Shown in pieces: positions 6,699-14,703 of a stretch of DNA of 14,703 nt. The translations under genes and the position numbers were made by a program. The notes under the pieces are model-generated. The model did not search any database. It was not told the DNA's origin and saw only the letters and a list, made by a program, of their open reading frames with translations. The DNA is taken from NCBI GenBank assembly GCA_903921295.1, contig CAIXOZ010000022.1:1-14703 (forward strand), in the 5' to 3' direction. This DNA is from an uncultured cyanobacterium (GTDB taxonomy: Bacteria; Cyanobacteriota; Cyanobacteriia; PCC-6307; Cyanobiaceae). The first letter of the stretch is position 1. Every line of letters begins with the position of its first letter.

Positions 6699-8513
6699 AT
6701 GGCCCTGCTGGTTCAGAAATTCGGGGGCACCTCCGTCGCCGACGTGCAGCGGATTCAGGCCGTGGCCCGGCGGATCGCCGCCAGTCGCGATGCCGGCCAT
6801 GACCTGGTGGTGGTCGTCTCGGCCATGGGCCATACCACCGATGAACTGACCGGGCTGGCGCGGGCGATCAGCAGTGACCCCCCGCAACGGGAGATGGACA
6901 TGCTCCTCGCCACCGGGGAGCAGGTCTCGATCGCCCTGCTGTCGATGGCCCTGCACGCGATCGGGGTGGCCGCCGTCTCGATGACGGGCCCCCAGGTCGG
7001 CATTGTCACCGAATCCGCCCATGGCCGGGCCAGGATCCTGGAGGTGCGCACCGATCGGCTGCGCCGCCGCCTGGGCGAGGGTCAGGTGGTCGTGGTGGCC
7101 GGCTTCCAGGGCACCAGCAGCGGCAGTGGTGGCACCCCGGAGATCACCACGCTCGGCCGTGGCGGCTCCGACACCTCAGCCGTGGCCCTGGCGGCGGCCC
7201 TCGGGGCCGATGCCTGCGAGATCTACACCGATGTGCCTGGGGTTCTGACCACCGATCCGCGTCGGGTGGTCGATGCCCAGTTGATGGAGACGGTGAGCTG
7301 CGACGAAATGCTGGAGCTGGCCAGCCTCGGGGCTGCGGTGCTTCACCCCAGGGCCGTGGAAATCGCCCGCAACTACGGCGTACCACTGGTGGTGCGCTCC
7401 AGCTGGAGCGAGGAGCCGGGCACGCGTCTGACGAGCAACCATGGGCGGCCGATCGGCAACGAAGGGCTGGAGCTCGGCAAACCGGTCGACGGCGCTGAGC
7501 TGGAAACCGGTCAGGCTGTGCTCGCCCTTTCCCATGTCCCCGACCAGCCGGGCGTGGCGGCGGATCTGTTCGAGGCGCTCGGGGCTGAGGGGCTGAATGT
7601 GGATCTGATCGTGCAGGCCACCCACGAAGGCAGCAGCAATGACATCGCCTTCACCCTGGATGAGGCCCAGCTGCCGGAGGCCCGCCGGACCTGCGAGGCG
7701 CTCCTGGCGACGATGGGCGCGGAAGGGGCCCACCTCAAGGCCGAGGCCGGCATGGCCAAACTGAGCATCTCAGGGGCGGGGATCATGGGTCGGCCCGGCA
7801 TCGCCGCCCGCCTGTTCGACACCCTGGCCCGCGGTGGCATCAATGTGCGCATGATCGCCACCAGCGAAGTGAAAGTGAGCTGCCTGGTGGCCGGTGATCA
7901 GGGCAACAAAGCCCTGAGGGCCGCCGCCGAGGTGTTCGAACTCGCCGATCACCAGCTCCGGCACAACCCGCAACCGGCCGCCCTCGGCGAACCCGCCGTC
8001 CGCGGCGTGGCCCTCGACCGCGATCAGGCCCAGGTGACCGTGCGCCAGCTGCCGGACCGACCGGGCACGGCAGCTGCGGTCTGCCGGGCGCTGGCGGAAA
8101 ACAACATCAGCCTCGATGCGATCGTGCAATCGGAGCGCACCCATGGCAGCGGCGACAACCTCAGCCGCGACCTCAGCTTCACCCTGCGCCGCGATGATCT
8201 GCAACGGGCCCAACAGGCCCTGGCCACGCTGCTCGGTCAATGGCCGGGCGCCCGGTTTGAGCAGGGGGCTGCGATCGCCCGCATCAGCGCCGTCGGCGCC
8301 GGCATGCCCACCACGCCGGGAACGGCAGCGCGGATGTTCCGGGCTCTGGCGGCAGCGGCGATCAACATCGAAATGATCGCCACCAGTGAAATCCGCACCA
8401 GCTGCGTCGTCGCGGAAGACGACGGCCTCCAGGCCCTTCAGGTGGTGCATGCCGCCTTCGGCCTCGGCGGCACGGCCATGCATCGTGCCGAGGGCACAGA
8501 AGCGCCGGTGTGA
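6699..8513 (+). CDS. lysC: Aspartate kinase with four ACT domains
   Basis: It phosphorylates L-aspartate with ATP, the first committed step to lysine, threonine, methionine and diaminopimelate. The 604 residues fit the long cyanobacterial form rather than the usual 400-450. The kinase domain starts with KFGGTSV (7-13, catalytic Lys7) and shows GRGGSDTSA (153-161) and IYTDVPGVLTTDPR. Four ACT modules follow, as two pairs, starting near residues 274, 353, 437 and 527. The second and fourth begin with similar GAG-(I)M-x-(R/T)PG text and continue to MIATSE, so the array looks like an internal duplication of an ACT pair. In the Synechocystis enzyme of this architecture the ACT domains bind lysine and threonine, giving concerted feedback inhibition; the same control is likely here. 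It converges with uvrB; the stops are 11 bases apart. Confidence 0.96.
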   Translation: MALLVQKFGGTSVADVQRIQAVARRIAASRDAGHDLVVVVSAMGHTTDELTGLARAISSDPPQREMDMLLATGEQVSIALLSMALHAIGVAAVSMTGPQVGIVTESAHGRARILEVRTDRLRRRLGEGQVVVVAGFQGTSSGSGGTPEITTLGRGGSDTSAVALAAALGADACEIYTDVPGVLTTDPRRVVDAQLMETVSCDEMLELASLGAAVLHPRAVEIARNYGVPLVVRSSWSEEPGTRLTSNHGRPIGNEGLELGKPVDGAELETGQAVLALSHVPDQPGVAADLFEALGAEGLNVDLIVQATHEGSSNDIAFTLDEAQLPEARRTCEALLATMGAEGAHLKAEAGMAKLSISGAGIMGRPGIAARLFDTLARGGINVRMIATSEVKVSCLVAGDQGNKALRAAAEVFELADHQLRHNPQPAALGEPAVRGVALDRDQAQVTVRQLPDRPGTAAAVCRALAENNISLDAIVQSERTHGSGDNLSRDLSFTLRRDDLQRAQQALATLLGQWPGARFEQGAAIARISAVGAGMPTTPGTAARMFRALAAAAINIEMIATSEIRTSCVVAEDDGLQALQVVHAAFGLGGTAMHRAEGTEAPV

Positions 8514-8517
8514 ATGA

Positions 8518-8534
8518 GGAGGCCTCAGGCCTTC
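8518..8534. terminator. Hairpin at the lysC/uvrB convergent junction, possible two-way terminator
   Basis: GGAGGCC (8518-8524), loop TCA, GGCCTTC (8528-8534) folds into a 7-pair stem with one G-U pair. It lies 5-21 bases after the lysC stop, and its loop is the uvrB stop codon on the other strand. There is no T-run, so termination by it is only a possibility. Confidence 0.35.
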
Positions 8535-10528
8535 CCCACCAGCTTCTGGCGCAGCGTCTTGATGCGGTCGCGCAGGGAGGCGGCCTCCTCGAACTCCAGG
8601 TTCTTGGCGGCTGCCTTCATCCGATCCTCCAGCTGGGTGATCAATTCCGGCAGGGATTCGAGCGGCACGTCGTTATGCACGGCCTGTTCACTGGCCTGCT
8701 CCAGTTGCTCGTCGGTGAGGCGCCTGGACACTTCCAGAAAGGCCAGAATCGCGTTGCCGGCCCGCTTGCCGGCAGGCCTGGGGGTGATGCCGTGCTTCTC
8801 GTTGTAAGTCTGCTGAATGGCGCGGCGACGCTCCGTTTCCGAGATCGCCTTGGCCATCGAATCGGTGAGATTGTCGGCGTAGAGAAGGGCCATGCCCTCC
8901 ACGTGCCGAGCGGCGCGCCCGATCGTCTGAATGAGGGAGCGCTCAGCGCGCAGGAAACCCTCCTTGTCGGCATCGAGGATCGCCACCAGCGACACCTCAG
9001 GCAGGTCGAGACCCTCCCGCAACAGGTTCACACCCACCAGGACGTCGTAGGCCCCATTGCGTAGATCCTGAATGATCTCGATCCGCTCGATGGAGTGAAT
9101 CTCTGAGTGTAGATAACGCACCCGAACACCATGCTCGGCCAGATAATCGGTGAGGTCCTCCGCCATGCGCTTGGTCAGCGTGGTCACCAGCACCCGCTCC
9201 TGCTTCTCTGCACGGGAACGGATTTCCCCGAGCAGATCATCGACCTGACCATCGGTGGGCCGCACCTCGACAATCGGATCCAGCACTCCGGTGGGCCGGA
9301 TCACCTGCTCAACGACGTGGCCCTGACTCTGCTCCATTTCCCAGTTGCCGGGGGTGGCACTGACAAAGATCGTCTGCCTCGCCTTTTCCCAGAACTCAGA
9401 GCCCTTGAGCGGTCGGTTGTCGGCGGCCGAAGGGAGCCGGAAACCGTGCTCGATCAACACCTGTTTGCGGCTCTGATCACCGTTGTACATCGCCTGCAGC
9501 TGTGAGCAGGTGACATGGCTTTCATCCACCACCAACAGCCAGTCGTCCGGGAAATAATCGATCAGACATTCCGGCGGCGTCCCGGCCACCCGTCCGGCCA
9601 GATGGCGAGCATAGTTTTCAACGCCATTGCAATAACCGACCTGCTCAAGCATCTCCAGGTCATAGGTGGTTCGCTGCTCGAGGCGCTGCGCCTCAAGCAG
9701 GCGACCCTGTTCCTGCAGATGATCAAGACGCTGGCGCAGTTCCAGACGGATGGCCCGGATCGCCTCCTCCAGGCGCTCCTTGGGGGTGACAAAGTGCTTG
9801 GCGGGATAGATATTGATCTCTTCAAGACTGCGCAGGATCTCGCCGGTGGTTGGGTCGACATAGCGAATCGCCTCAACCTCGTCGCCGAAGAGCTCGATCC
9901 GAACCAGACGATCCTCGTAGGCGGGACCGATCTCCAGGACATCGCCGCGGACCCGGAAGCGACCGCGCGCAATCTCCAGATCATTGCGTGAATACTGGTT
10001 GTTGACAAGTTCCCGCAGCGACCCCCGCAAATCCAAAGACTCGCCAACCTTGAACTTGACAGCTGCCTTCAGATACTCCGAAGGAATACCGAGACCATAA
10101 ATGCAACTGATTGAGGCAACGACAATGACGTCTCTACGTTCAAACAAGGAGCGGGTTGCCGAGTGGCGCAACATGTCGATCTCCTCATTGATCGACGCCG
10201 TTTTAGCAATATAGGTATCGGAAACTGGAACATAAGCCTCCGGCTGATAGTAATCATAATAGGAGATAAAATATTCGACGGCATTGTTTGGGAAAAACTC
10301 CCGCAACTCATTGCACAGCTGCGCAGCCAGCGTCTTGTTATGGGCCAGCACAAGGGTCGGTCGCCCCGTCTGGGCAATCACATTGGCGATCGAGAAAGTC
10401 TTGCCGGTGCCGGTGGCGCCCAGCAGGGTCTGGTACCGCTCACCGGCATCCACGCCAGCGGTGAGGGCCGCGATCGCCGTGGGCTGATCTCCCTGAGGGC
10501 TGTAAGGGGCCTGAAGTTGAAACGCCAT
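8525..10528 (-). CDS. uvrB: Excinuclease ABC subunit B
   Basis: UvrB is the damage-verifying helicase-like subunit of nucleotide excision repair; it is loaded by UvrA and then recruits UvrC. The 667 residues are full length. The order of motifs is complete: Walker A GATGTGKT (37-44); the beta-hairpin YYDYYQPEAYVP (90-101) that clamps one DNA strand; Walker B VVDESH (333-338); SATPGNWE (390-397); NLLREGLDLPE (501-511); motif VI QTIGRAARH (534-542); and a C-terminal UVR domain (about 626-661) for UvrC contact. The ATG at 10526-10528 gives the standard start MAFQLQAPYSPQGDQP. Bases about 10080-10320 (residues about 70-149) are far more AT-rich than the rest of the gene while the protein stays conserved. 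It diverges from the methyltransferase gene across 83 bases. Confidence 0.98.
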   Translation of the reverse strand: MAFQLQAPYSPQGDQPTAIAALTAGVDAGERYQTLLGATGTGKTFSIANVIAQTGRPTLVLAHNKTLAAQLCNELREFFPNNAVEYFISYYDYYQPEAYVPVSDTYIAKTASINEEIDMLRHSATRSLFERRDVIVVASISCIYGLGIPSEYLKAAVKFKVGESLDLRGSLRELVNNQYSRNDLEIARGRFRVRGDVLEIGPAYEDRLVRIELFGDEVEAIRYVDPTTGEILRSLEEINIYPAKHFVTPKERLEEAIRAIRLELRQRLDHLQEQGRLLEAQRLEQRTTYDLEMLEQVGYCNGVENYARHLAGRVAGTPPECLIDYFPDDWLLVVDESHVTCSQLQAMYNGDQSRKQVLIEHGFRLPSAADNRPLKGSEFWEKARQTIFVSATPGNWEMEQSQGHVVEQVIRPTGVLDPIVEVRPTDGQVDDLLGEIRSRAEKQERVLVTTLTKRMAEDLTDYLAEHGVRVRYLHSEIHSIERIEIIQDLRNGAYDVLVGVNLLREGLDLPEVSLVAILDADKEGFLRAERSLIQTIGRAARHVEGMALLYADNLTDSMAKAISETERRRAIQQTYNEKHGITPRPAGKRAGNAILAFLEVSRRLTDEQLEQASEQAVHNDVPLESLPELITQLEDRMKAAAKNLEFEEAASLRDRIKTLRQKLVGKA

Positions 10529-10611
10529 GCACCCATTGTGAATCCTGGAGATCGCCGATGGCTGGTTCCAGGGACCCTCCCCCTAGGCTGACGCCCCGAC
10601 CGCCCTTCACC

Positions 10612-12171
10612 ATGACCTGGAGCCACGGGTATTTCGCCGACACCGGTTACACCTACGGCTTCTATGCGGAGCAGTCGCCGGAGACCATCGCCATGGCGGC
10701 GCTGATCAACGGTCACCGACCACCCGATCTGAACCAGCCCTTCCGTTATCTCGACCTTGGCTGTGGTCAGGGATTCCATCTGTGTCTGCTGGCGGCCTGC
10801 TATCCCCATGCCAGCTTCGTTGGGATTGATCTGCATCCTGAGCACATCGCCCATGGACGGCATCTGGCCGCCAGAGCCGGGCTGAAGAACATCCAGTTCG
10901 TGCGCGGTGATTTCATCAGGCTCGCCCAGGAGCCTCCCCAGGGGCTGGCCCCCTTTGACATCGCCTGCGCCCATGGCGTCGCCACCTGGATCAGTCCGGA
11001 CGTGCGGGCCGCGATGATCTCCCTGGCCAGCCAGATGGTGCGGGAGGGGGGGCTGTTCTACGTCTCCTACAACACGATGCCCGGCTGGCTGAGCATGGTG
11101 CCCTTCCAGCATGCGGTCAACAGCTTTCAGAGCCGCGCGGCAGCGGGGGCCGAATCCCTGAGCGCCGCCAACCAATTCTTCAGCAGCCTGCAGGAAGCCT
11201 CCGCCAGCCTGTTCAACTACCAACCCGATCTTGCCGCCCGGTTGGCGCTGCTGCCCCGGCTTGACGGCAGCTATCTGCTCCAGGAATACAACAATCAGTT
11301 CTGGCAACCGGCCTTCGTTGACACCATGATCAACGATCTTGGTAACGGTGGTTTCAGCTACCTGGGTTCCGCCACCCTGGCTGAAAACTTCAATGGTCTG
11401 CTACCGCCTGCCTATCGAGACCTGGTAGGCGCCCAGGCCGATCAATCCCTGAGGGAACTCTGCCGCGATCTGCTCGTCAACAAAAGCTTCCGCCGGGATG
11501 TCTATGCCAAGGGTCGCGATCCGATCTGGCGCCGGGAAATGGAACTGAGCATCGATGGTCTTCAGGTGATCAGCCAGGTGACGGTGAGCGCGCTGCAGGA
11601 CGACGCCTTCGTGTTCAAAACCACAATGGGCGAAATCAAAGGGCAACCCGATCACTTCCGCTCGATCCTGAAGGCGATGGAACAGGCACCGATCAGCATC
11701 GGAGCGCTGCGGCAGACGCTCGATCAGGCTCAGCCCGGCATGCCCAAGGACGACCAGGGCCTTGCCTCTCAGGCGCCGCTGGTCCAGAACCTGGCGCTCT
11801 GCCTGCAATCCCGACTCGTCGGTCTGGTGCCGGTGCACAACCCCGATCCCGGTCCCGCCCAACGCTTCAATCAGGTGATCACCGAAACAACCACGGCCGG
11901 CGCCCCCTACCAGGCCCTCGCCCTACCCCTGGTGGGCAACGGTCTGCTGCTCAGGGATCTCGACCTCCTGGCACTGGAAAGCTCACGTCACTGCAACGGA
12001 GAGCAGATGATCGACCATCTGGCCCATGCCCTGGGTGTGCTCGGCAAGAACCTCAGCCAGGACGGTGTCGCCCTCGAAGGTGCCCTGCTCAGAACACGCC
12101 TCAAGGAACTGATCACCCTGGTGGTGGAACAGAGGATCCCCCTGCTGAGACGCCTGGGTGCCTGGGCCTGA
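10612..12171 (+). CDS. SAM-dependent methyltransferase with methyltransferase regulatory domain
   Basis: This is a class I S-adenosylmethionine methyltransferase of unknown substrate, 519 residues from the ATG at 10612. An upstream ATG at 10558 would add 18 proline/arginine-rich residues; MTWSHGYFADTGYTYGFY looks like the family start. Motif I is YLDLGCGQGFH (46-56), and the acidic ribose-binding residue is Asp73 in VGIDLHPEH. From about residue 215 to 305, text such as YLLQEYNNQFWQPAFVD, ENFNGLLPPAYRDLV and NKSFRRDVYAKG matches the methyltransferase regulatory domain (PF10119) as I know it. The last 200 residues are helical and unassigned. Rickettsial protein lysine methyltransferases that modify the surface protein OmpB are, as I recall, of similar size and layout; this is a resemblance, not an assignment. 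It converges with a surface-protein gene, 2 bases between stops. TAGGCT at 10584 is a weak -10 candidate. Confidence 0.85.
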   Translation: MTWSHGYFADTGYTYGFYAEQSPETIAMAALINGHRPPDLNQPFRYLDLGCGQGFHLCLLAACYPHASFVGIDLHPEHIAHGRHLAARAGLKNIQFVRGDFIRLAQEPPQGLAPFDIACAHGVATWISPDVRAAMISLASQMVREGGLFYVSYNTMPGWLSMVPFQHAVNSFQSRAAAGAESLSAANQFFSSLQEASASLFNYQPDLAARLALLPRLDGSYLLQEYNNQFWQPAFVDTMINDLGNGGFSYLGSATLAENFNGLLPPAYRDLVGAQADQSLRELCRDLLVNKSFRRDVYAKGRDPIWRREMELSIDGLQVISQVTVSALQDDAFVFKTTMGEIKGQPDHFRSILKAMEQAPISIGALRQTLDQAQPGMPKDDQGLASQAPLVQNLALCLQSRLVGLVPVHNPDPGPAQRFNQVITETTTAGAPYQALALPLVGNGLLLRDLDLLALESSRHCNGEQMIDHLAHALGVLGKNLSQDGVALEGALLRTRLKELITLVVEQRIPLLRRLGAWA

Positions 12172-12173
12172 AC

Positions 12174-14703
12174 TCAGAGCGATCCGATCGAACGGTCCGA
12201 ATTGACCACATCCACATGCATCACGGTGCCGAACACGGTCGGCACCGTGATCGTCACCCGCTCCAGTTCCGGCAGCTGCTCCTGATCGGGGAACGAAAGC
12301 ACCCGGGGGGCGCGGGTTGGATCCAGCACCAACGCCAGGGCCCAGGGTTCCCCCGTTGCACCCGAAGGAACCGCAGCGTCTTGATCCCTCCGGCGCTCAA
12401 GACGCATCCAGACGGGTGAGCTGTAGAACCCATGCGCCGTTCTCGGTACCGCCACATAGGGCTGGGAACGGAACTGGTAGCCGGAAATCTGCAGGAAATC
12501 CAGCCCTGGTGAGGCCGAAGGCACCCCATCCAGGAGCTCGCCTGCCATCGCGTGAATCTGCAAGCCGAACCTGGACTCGCCTGGCTCCCCCGGGGCCAGT
12601 GCAGTCATCCGGCCGGAAGCCTCGCTGGCTTCCACCCGACTGGTGATGACCTGGTTCACGGCACTGGGCGACCCGGACGGCAGCAGACCCGTGAGGGGAT
12701 CCTGGACAACCTCACCCCGCTGTGGCGACTGCATCGCCAGGAACACCCGGCTGGCTGGCCGCAGCCGCTGCGGAAGCTTCGGGGCAACATGCCTGCGGGG
12801 ATCGACCCGTGCATCGTTCATTGAAACAGTGGGGAACCGAGCTAAGCGGAAGTTCCCGGAGGGAAGATCCACCAGAGCGCGGCCATCAGCCAGCTCGTCA
12901 CGCAGGGGGCCGGGCTGAAACGCAGATCCAGGGCGACGCTCCGAGGACAGGCGAACGTAATCGCCAGAGATTTCCACCAGCGAGCGAGGTTGTGGAACCG
13001 GCAGAGTCTCCACAGGTTGCAACGCATTCAACAGAAAATCAAACGGATACAAGGGCGATCTGGCCGAGGCATCAGGGACCCGATACAGGAACTGATTGCG
13101 CTGATTGTCCGGCGCCCCCTGCATGCTTTGGTTGTAAGACGCCAGATACTGAACGCTGTACCGATTGAGGTCAGAGGCCGCAGGCGTGGGTTGAACATTG
13201 GCCCAGGGAGCCTCAGACCAGACCAGCCAGCGACTGTTCTGCCCGGGTACGGGGAGCAGATTGAAGACCGAGCCGCCCTCGATGCCACCGGCACGGGTGG
13301 TGGCAATGCTGCGGCTCCCTTGCACAGCAATCGTGGCCTTGGTCTGCACGGATTGCACATGGTTGGGATTGCTTGCATCCCAGCCATTGGCGGTCACGGT
13401 GGCATTGGTCAGATTCAGATCACCGGTCAACACCGTCACCGTGCGAAAAGGTGTCTGGGAGCCCACATCCTGATCAAAGGTCACCGATGCACCTGGAGAT
13501 TCGATCGTCAGATGACCAGGCATGCCCGTGGGATCGAGATCGAGCAACCCCTTGAAATGAATCGCCCCTGAAGCGATGAAGCGGGTGTCATCGGGATTGG
13601 TTGTCTTCACCAACACGTTCTCCCCATAGGTCTGAGCGCCCGTGGTCGTCACACCGCCGCCCTGAATCTCGACGATGTCTGCGTTCGAAGCGGAACCATC
13701 GGTGACCAGGCTTTCAAGCGCCGAGACGGCACCCACCGCGCCGGAAAAATGGGTGAGTCCGTGGGTGTTGATCGTCAGCGACTGCTGGCCGGTGACCCTC
13801 GCATTCACCGGTCCACCGAACCAGATTGTGGGTGTGGCGGCGGTGGCGCTGAGCACGGTATCCGCTCCAAGGGTGAGGCCCTGGCGGTCGTTGTAGAGCT
13901 GATCACCCAAGGTGATCACGGAAGAACCGCCCAGCAGGACAGCACCATCCCCATCGGTACTGATCCGGGTGAGCGGGTTGGCCAGGGAACCGACCGGGCC
14001 CCAGAAGCTGGTCAGACCGGCCGTGTTGACATCAAGAGCACTGGCAGCCGACTGGAGCGCCTCAACCTGAGCCGCCAGGGTGATCGCACCAGCCTGATCG
14101 CTCTGCAGCAGGAGATCGGCGCCCAGCACAACGCGATCGCCGTAGAACTGGGCACCGCTGGTGCGGACCAGTCCGGCATTGAAGACAACCCGGCCGTCGG
14201 CATCGGTGGTCAGAGCCCCGAGCGGAAGGGCAGCCCCGGCCTGATCAACACCGACCCGGCCATCGAAGACCGTATCTCCGGAGGTGTTGATGGTGAGATC
14301 GAACCGTTGCGCCGGGCTGGTGAGGCTGCTGCGGAACGCAATCGTGCCGCTGGCCGTGCTCCCCAGGGTGACGTTGCCGCCCAGCTCCACCGGGCTCCTG
14401 TAATCCTGACCGTTGGTGGTGGTCACGGCGGCAGAGCCGGCCAATCTCGTGCTGCCCGTGGTTGTGGCGGCCAGGCTGAGGGCCCTGAACATCCCCTGAA
14501 TCAGGTTGAGGCCCGATCCCACCAAGGACACATCACCGAGCGACGTGGCAGCGCCGACCCGCGCCTGAAAATCGATCGTTCCACCCGCCTGACCGGTGGT
14601 CACCACGTCCAACGCCCGGGCACCGGCAGGATCGCTGTCAACGTCACCGTGGAAGGTGACGACGCCACCGTTGGTGATCACCGTGGTGTCGGCGGCCAGC
14701 ACC
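12174..14703 (-). CDS. Filamentous-haemagglutinin-like repetitive surface protein, C-terminal part (5' end outside window)
   Basis: The frame is open to the right edge, so only the last 842 residues are visible. The GTG at 14700-14702 is not a start: it encodes the valine that opens a repeat element (V-L-A-A-D-T-T, like VVLGADLLL further on). Residues 1-435 consist of degenerate units of 82-89 residues with recurring TxGxQxYxxxVxLGAD, LTINTxGxTxFxGxVG and L-x-TD elements. Such units are known from large haemagglutinin-type exoproteins predicted to form beta-helical fibres. Residues about 478-545 (NSRWLVWSEAPW...NRYSVQYLASYN) resemble the W-L-V-Y-S / Y-x-x-x-Y region that follows such repeats in cyanobacterial FHA-like proteins. 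Residues 560-842 are arginine/proline-rich and I do not recognise them. There are only four lysines and no cysteine in this part. Two-partner secretion and surface location are inferred; signal peptide and secretion domain would lie outside the window. Confidence 0.75.
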   Translation of the reverse strand, partial: VLAADTTVITNGGVVTFHGDVDSDPAGARALDVVTTGQAGGTIDFQARVGAATSLGDVSLVGSGLNLIQGMFRALSLAATTTGSTRLAGSAAVTTTNGQDYRSPVELGGNVTLGSTASGTIAFRSSLTSPAQRFDLTINTSGDTVFDGRVGVDQAGAALPLGALTTDADGRVVFNAGLVRTSGAQFYGDRVVLGADLLLQSDQAGAITLAAQVEALQSAASALDVNTAGLTSFWGPVGSLANPLTRISTDGDGAVLLGGSSVITLGDQLYNDRQGLTLGADTVLSATAATPTIWFGGPVNARVTGQQSLTINTHGLTHFSGAVGAVSALESLVTDGSASNADIVEIQGGGVTTTGAQTYGENVLVKTTNPDDTRFIASGAIHFKGLLDLDPTGMPGHLTIESPGASVTFDQDVGSQTPFRTVTVLTGDLNLTNATVTANGWDASNPNHVQSVQTKATIAVQGSRSIATTRAGGIEGGSVFNLLPVPGQNSRWLVWSEAPWANVQPTPAASDLNRYSVQYLASYNQSMQGAPDNQRNQFLYRVPDASARSPLYPFDFLLNALQPVETLPVPQPRSLVEISGDYVRLSSERRPGSAFQPGPLRDELADGRALVDLPSGNFRLARFPTVSMNDARVDPRRHVAPKLPQRLRPASRVFLAMQSPQRGEVVQDPLTGLLPSGSPSAVNQVITSRVEASEASGRMTALAPGEPGESRFGLQIHAMAGELLDGVPSASPGLDFLQISGYQFRSQPYVAVPRTAHGFYSSPVWMRLERRRDQDAAVPSGATGEPWALALVLDPTRAPRVLSFPDQEQLPELERVTITVPTVFGTVMHVDVVNSDRSIGSL
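13398..14426 (-). repeat. Four degenerate protein repeats of 82-89 residues in the surface protein
   Basis: Unit borders, placed at the TxGxQxY element, are 14166-14426, 13920-14165, 13653-13919 and 13398-13652; a partial unit extends to the window edge. Aligned anchors are TNGQDYRSPVELGGNVTL, SGAQFYGDRVVLGADLLL, LGDQLYND...LTLGADTVL and TGAQTYGENVLV. The units are diverged at DNA level (no long identical stretch), so they are old duplications or under selection for variation rather than recent expansions. Confidence 0.7.

Noticed and set aside
5619..7022. 467-codon minus-strand open frame across holA and the start of lysC
   Set aside because: It spans two well-identified plus-strand genes and their spacer and has no recognisable domain.
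14700..14702. GTG at the right edge as the start of the surface protein
   Set aside because: It is a valine at the beginning of a repeat element, and the frame stays open to the edge; the gene continues outside the window.
1..14703. CRISPR array, insertion sequence, prophage or defence island
   Set aside because: There are no regularly spaced direct repeats, transposase, integrase, terminal inverted repeats or defence-type domains. Most genes are conserved cyanobacterial housekeeping genes.

Overview
The window is chromosomal DNA from a cyanobacterium, most likely a high-GC freshwater or euryhaline picocyanobacterium of the Synechococcus/Cyanobium group. Evidence for this is the photosystem II gene psbZ next to ribH, a Ycf52-like acetyltransferase, an aspartate kinase with four ACT domains, a cobalamin-pathway gene, four copies of the HIP1 octamer GCGATCGC, and uniformly GC-rich codon use. 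The exact genus is an inference.

Layout, left to right. (1) 1-425: 3' part of a GNAT acetyltransferase (+). (2) 426-1095: a mostly non-coding stretch holding a direct repeat, a stem-loop, tRNA-Gly(GCC), and 384 bases with several inverted repeats and no credible gene. (3) 1096-1766: ribH and psbZ on the minus strand, 5 bases apart and probably one transcript (psbZ first). (4) 1979-4891: mutS (+), divergent from psbZ across a 212-base region with a recognisable promoter and GC-rich hairpins. (5) 4894-5589: cobH (-), convergent with mutS with 2 bases between the stops. (6) 5673-8513: holA then lysC (+), 60 bases apart. (7) 8525-10528: uvrB (-), convergent with lysC. (8) 10612-12171: a SAM methyltransferase with a regulatory domain (+), divergent from uvrB. 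(9) 12174-14703: the C-terminal 842 residues of a large repetitive filamentous-haemagglutinin-like surface protein (-), running off the right edge and convergent with the methyltransferase, again with 2 bases between stops.

Most of the window is conserved housekeeping: mismatch repair (mutS), nucleotide excision repair (uvrB), clamp loading (holA), riboflavin (ribH), cobalamin (cobH), aspartate-family amino acids (lysC) and photosystem II (psbZ). These genes share no single pathway, and their strands alternate so that only psbZ-ribH, and possibly holA-lysC, look co-transcribed. The accessory-looking part is the right end (methyltransferase plus repetitive surface protein). I do not see a mobile element, CRISPR array or defence system. 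The best leads are the MutS N-terminal clamp-motif-like extension, the AT-shifted patch inside uvrB, the methyltransferase/surface-protein pair, and the structured non-coding stretch after the tRNA.
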